From a virus: a stretch of 64,000 nt of DNA. Both the position numbers and the translations under genes were made by a program. The stretch lies in IMG/VR virus record IMGVR_UViG_3300002143_000235, positions 1 through 64,000 of that record. The stretch is one strand, 5' to 3'. This document shows positions 61,943-64,000 of this stretch, piece after piece. Below the pieces are notes generated by a model that worked only from the letters and a program-made list of their open reading frames with translations, ran no database searches and was not told the origin of the DNA. Position 1 is the stretch's first letter; each line of letters begins with the position of its first letter.

Positions 61943-61950
61943 ATATATAA
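61943..61950 (+). promoter_or_regulatory. Putative late promoter (ATATATAA)
   Basis: TTTTGATATATAA, 19 bases before the ATG at 61969. Confidence 0.5.
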
Positions 61951-61968
61951 AAAAAATGTTTCAAATAG

Positions 61969-63051
61969 ATGATAACAATATTTAATGAATTCAAACAATC
62001 ATTGGTGAAACCAACATCTCAAATTAATGAGAGTTCTGAAAATACATATGCAAAAGGTTTAAGTGATATAAATGAACCGCGTCCATCAAGGATGAAAGCA
62101 CCAAGTAGTGAATATCCACATGAATTCCCACTTTTTAATAGTAGAAATCCGCGTGGTGGATTATATATTCAAGATCAAATGAATGACATGTTTATTGATA
62201 AATATGGTGAAGAACGTGGAAATGCAATGTTCCAGGGTATTTTAAATGCACCTAAACATGGGGCATTTTTTCAATTAGGAGATAAGATTGCACGTGAAAA
62301 ATCAACAATGATTAATGATCTTGGAATTGCATATGGTCCAGGTACAGATTTTAATGGTGATTATTTTATGTATTCATATTTTTCGCTTTGGAAGGCTTGG
62401 ATGGATAAGAATGGCTACAAATATGTCATTCCAACTCCGGAGGAAACAGAAGCAAAGAAAGCAATGAAAATTGCAGCTGAAGAACTTGCTAAAGAACAAG
62501 AACGTCAAGCAGAAGTAACAAGACGTAATGAGGGCAATAAAAAAATATTTGATAGTAAAATGCAAGCATTAAGACAACGTTTTGGAAAACTACTTGACAT
62601 TAAACCTGATGCAAAAGATTTAGATCGCCTTAAAAATATAACTACAAAAAGTCCTTGGTCAATGGAAACTTTTGTTCAGAAGATGTCTAACTCTATTAAA
62701 GATGCTACAAAAGCAGCAAGACGTGGAACAGCTATTATTTCATTAATTGGAACAAATGTATCAAAATATAATGCACTTGATCTTGCTGAAATATTTTTTA
62801 AAAGAGCATTACAATTAGGAGCTGTAACAGAAGGATTAGTATATGAAGCTATCATGCAATCAACCGATGAATATGATGTAAAAACTATCAATCTTAATAC
62901 ACATACCTACATGTATGGTAATTCTAAAATACAAAGAAAAATTGATTCTTATGTCAAAGCCAACAACTTAACACGTTTTGATAATGAATGGCAATATGGT
63001 GCACATCTTGATGGAACATTTAATGTTAATTTCAAAGTTTTAAAACAATGA
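61969..63051 (+). CDS. Leader-bearing protein (360 aa)
   Basis: MITIFNEFKQSL begins the leader; the likely cut is after S-Q-I-N-E before S at residue ~24, a longer propeptide than usual. The mature part has an R-N-P-R-G-G segment, then long Lys/Glu/Ala-rich helices (residues 160-200) and a helical C terminus. Unrecognised; helices suggest DNA or scaffold contact. Confidence 0.6.
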   Translation: MITIFNEFKQSLVKPTSQINESSENTYAKGLSDINEPRPSRMKAPSSEYPHEFPLFNSRNPRGGLYIQDQMNDMFIDKYGEERGNAMFQGILNAPKHGAFFQLGDKIAREKSTMINDLGIAYGPGTDFNGDYFMYSYFSLWKAWMDKNGYKYVIPTPEETEAKKAMKIAAEELAKEQERQAEVTRRNEGNKKIFDSKMQALRQRFGKLLDIKPDAKDLDRLKNITTKSPWSMETFVQKMSNSIKDATKAARRGTAIISLIGTNVSKYNALDLAEIFFKRALQLGAVTEGLVYEAIMQSTDEYDVKTINLNTHTYMYGNSKIQRKIDSYVKANNLTRFDNEWQYGAHLDGTFNVNFKVLKQ

Positions 63052-63332
63052 TAACCTCAATCAACGAATGGCAAAAGATAAATGAGGAATTTCCACCGAG
63101 TAATTTTGATGATGTTGAATCAATATCTGACACAAAGTGTAGTGAATTTACCCCAGAAGAATTGGATCAAGCCTTAGGTTTCTTGGTTAATTATGGAATG
63201 GATTATATTGAGAATGAAGGAAGTGTTTATGAATTTATTCAAAATAGAGATGAAGATAATCTAAATGATGAAAGTGTCAAAAAGATGCTTGACTTATTAA
63301 TACGAATTAGAGCCAAATATGAAGGATCTTAA
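63048..63332 (+). CDS. Leader-bearing protein (94 aa)
   Basis: The leader MITSINEWQKINEEF predicts a cut after I-N-E. Acidic helical remainder. Overlaps the previous stop by 4 bases; terminator follows. Confidence 0.65.
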   Translation: MITSINEWQKINEEFPPSNFDDVESISDTKCSEFTPEELDQALGFLVNYGMDYIENEGSVYEFIQNRDEDNLNDESVKKMLDLLIRIRAKYEGS

Positions 63333-63337
63333 ATAGA

Positions 63338-63363
63338 AAAGGAGAGCAATTGCTCTCCTTTTT
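63338..63363 (+). terminator. Intrinsic terminator
   Basis: AAAGGAGAGC-AATT-GCTCTCCTTTTT. Confidence 0.85.
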
Positions 63364-63365
63364 CA

Positions 63366-63743
63366 TTATAGTTTGTCTTTAGTAACATAGACAGTGATTG
63401 TCTTCTCTTTCGGAAAGACTTCAGGACCAATTGTATCAGCAGCTATACCATTATATGATGTGTAATATCCAGAAATTCTGATGAAAACATCGTGACGCTC
63501 AAAATAAAAAACCCCCCACCAATCTTCATTTTCATGAGATCCACTTGAATCCACTTCTTTGAATGGACCAAAGTCTTCAAGTTTTACTGCATTTTCGTCT
63601 TGTTCATCATCATCATCGTCATCAAAACTATGACGATCATCGTAATCTTCATCAGCAATTTCGTTTGCATCGATATCCGAGTTCCATAACAGCTCAAGGA
63701 TTTGATCCCCGGTAAGTTTTCCTTCTGGAATTTTTGTTGACAT
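63366..63743 (-). CDS. Acidic protein, paralogue of the next gene (125 aa)
   Basis: An Asp/Glu-rich N-terminal half (D-D-D-D-D-D-E-Q-D-E), then a conserved C-terminal domain W-G-V-F-Y-F-E-R-H-D-V-F-I-R-I-S-G-Y-Y-T-S-Y that matches the partial gene at the right edge. Highly acidic; could mimic DNA or bind host factors. Function unknown. Confidence 0.6.
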   Translation of the reverse strand: MSTKIPEGKLTGDQILELLWNSDIDANEIADEDYDDRHSFDDDDDDEQDENAVKLEDFGPFKEVDSSGSHENEDWWGVFYFERHDVFIRISGYYTSYNGIAADTIGPEVFPKEKTITVYVTKDKL

Positions 63744-63765
63744 TGTATTGTTTATTAATTGTTAC

Positions 63766-64000
63766 TTATTCATAAACTGTAATCATTACTTTTTTAGGAC
63801 GAACTTCTTCACCGTATCCATTTTCAAATTCTGCCCCTTCGTATGATGTATAATATCCAGTAGTTTTGATGTAAACATCGTGATCTTCAAAATATTTTAC
63901 AGAGTACCAGTCATCACCTTGACCTTCACCACCATACTGATCAACTTCTTCCCAAAGTCCAAGACCTTCCAGATTTTTGTTGAAATCACACCCTGCAAAT
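63766..64000 (-). CDS. Paralogue of 63366-63743, cut by the window edge
   Basis: 78 codons visible, ending at the TAA at 63766-63768. W-Y-S-V-K-Y-F-E-D-H-D-V-Y-I-K-T-T-G-Y-Y-T-S-Y and V-M-I-T-V-Y match the neighbour. The start lies beyond the window. Confidence 0.7.
   Translation of the reverse strand, partial: FAGCDFNKNLEGLGLWEEVDQYGGEGQGDDWYSVKYFEDHDVYIKTTGYYTSYEGAEFENGYGEEVRPKKVMITVYE

Noticed and set aside
1-64000. CRISPR array or insertion sequence
   Set aside because: No regularly spaced repeats and no transposase gene were seen; the repeats present are explained by leader genes and the nrdB insert.

Overview
This window reads as a low-GC piece of a large T4-like tailed phage (contractile-tail myovirus type) that infects a member of the Bacteroidota. 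The T4-like signature genes are a gp32-type zinc-containing single-strand DNA-binding protein, a gp46/SbcC-type recombination subunit, class Ia ribonucleotide reductase (nrdA, nrdB), a thymidylate-synthase-family enzyme, dCMP deaminase, an Hsp20 protein, a type IIA topoisomerase and a tRNA cluster. The host guess rests on repeated TATATTTG boxes in front of several genes, which match the -7 element (TAnnTTTG) of Bacteroidota promoters. No genome similarity search could be run.

Layout. 1-7141 (minus): an amidoligase-like gene cut by the window edge, small unknown genes, then nrdB and nrdA; a GIY-YIG homing endonuclease sits just behind nrdB and carries a second copy of the NrdB C-terminal tail. 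7421-24140 (plus): RecA-fold ATPase, a gene of unknown role, a thymidylate-synthase-family enzyme, dCMP deaminase, many small genes sharing one N-terminal leader, a RuvC-like nuclease and gp32. 24153-28232 (minus): a giant virion protein. 28305-31192 (plus): P-loop ATPase, PD-(D/E)XK nuclease, nucleotide kinase-like gene and a tRNA-like RNA. 31177-35574 (minus): five consecutive leader-bearing genes with flanking unknowns. 35646-45471: Nudix genes, an RNA-ligase-like gene, two virion proteins and gp46. 45468-52797 (minus): HD hydrolase, SmpB homologue, HNH gene, exonuclease, LemA-like and Hsp20 genes and a Vsr-like homing endonuclease. 51701-53521: tRNAs and a structured RNA. 53643-64000: more leader-bearing genes, a PolA-like polymerase, a single-chain topoisomerase II, a YqiA-like esterase and a pair of acidic paralogues at the right edge.

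The main result is a shared N-terminal leader, M-[IFYL]-T-[TS]-I-N-E-[WFY]-x-x-x-[NIL]-x-E-[SAGT], on about 24 proteins that are otherwise unrelated. It matches in length and layout the capsid-targeting sequence of T4 internal proteins (MKTYQEFIAE), and most copies end in the [I/L]-x-E site cut by the T4 prohead protease gp21. I infer that these are proteins packaged in the head and ejected with the DNA. Several carry recognisable enzyme domains: acetyltransferase, PNK-like kinase, Nudix, and an isochorismatase-ParB fusion. Two promoter classes seem to divide the genome: TATATTTG before several metabolic, tRNA and host-interaction genes, and ATATATAA (a likely phage late promoter) before leader-bearing and structural genes.
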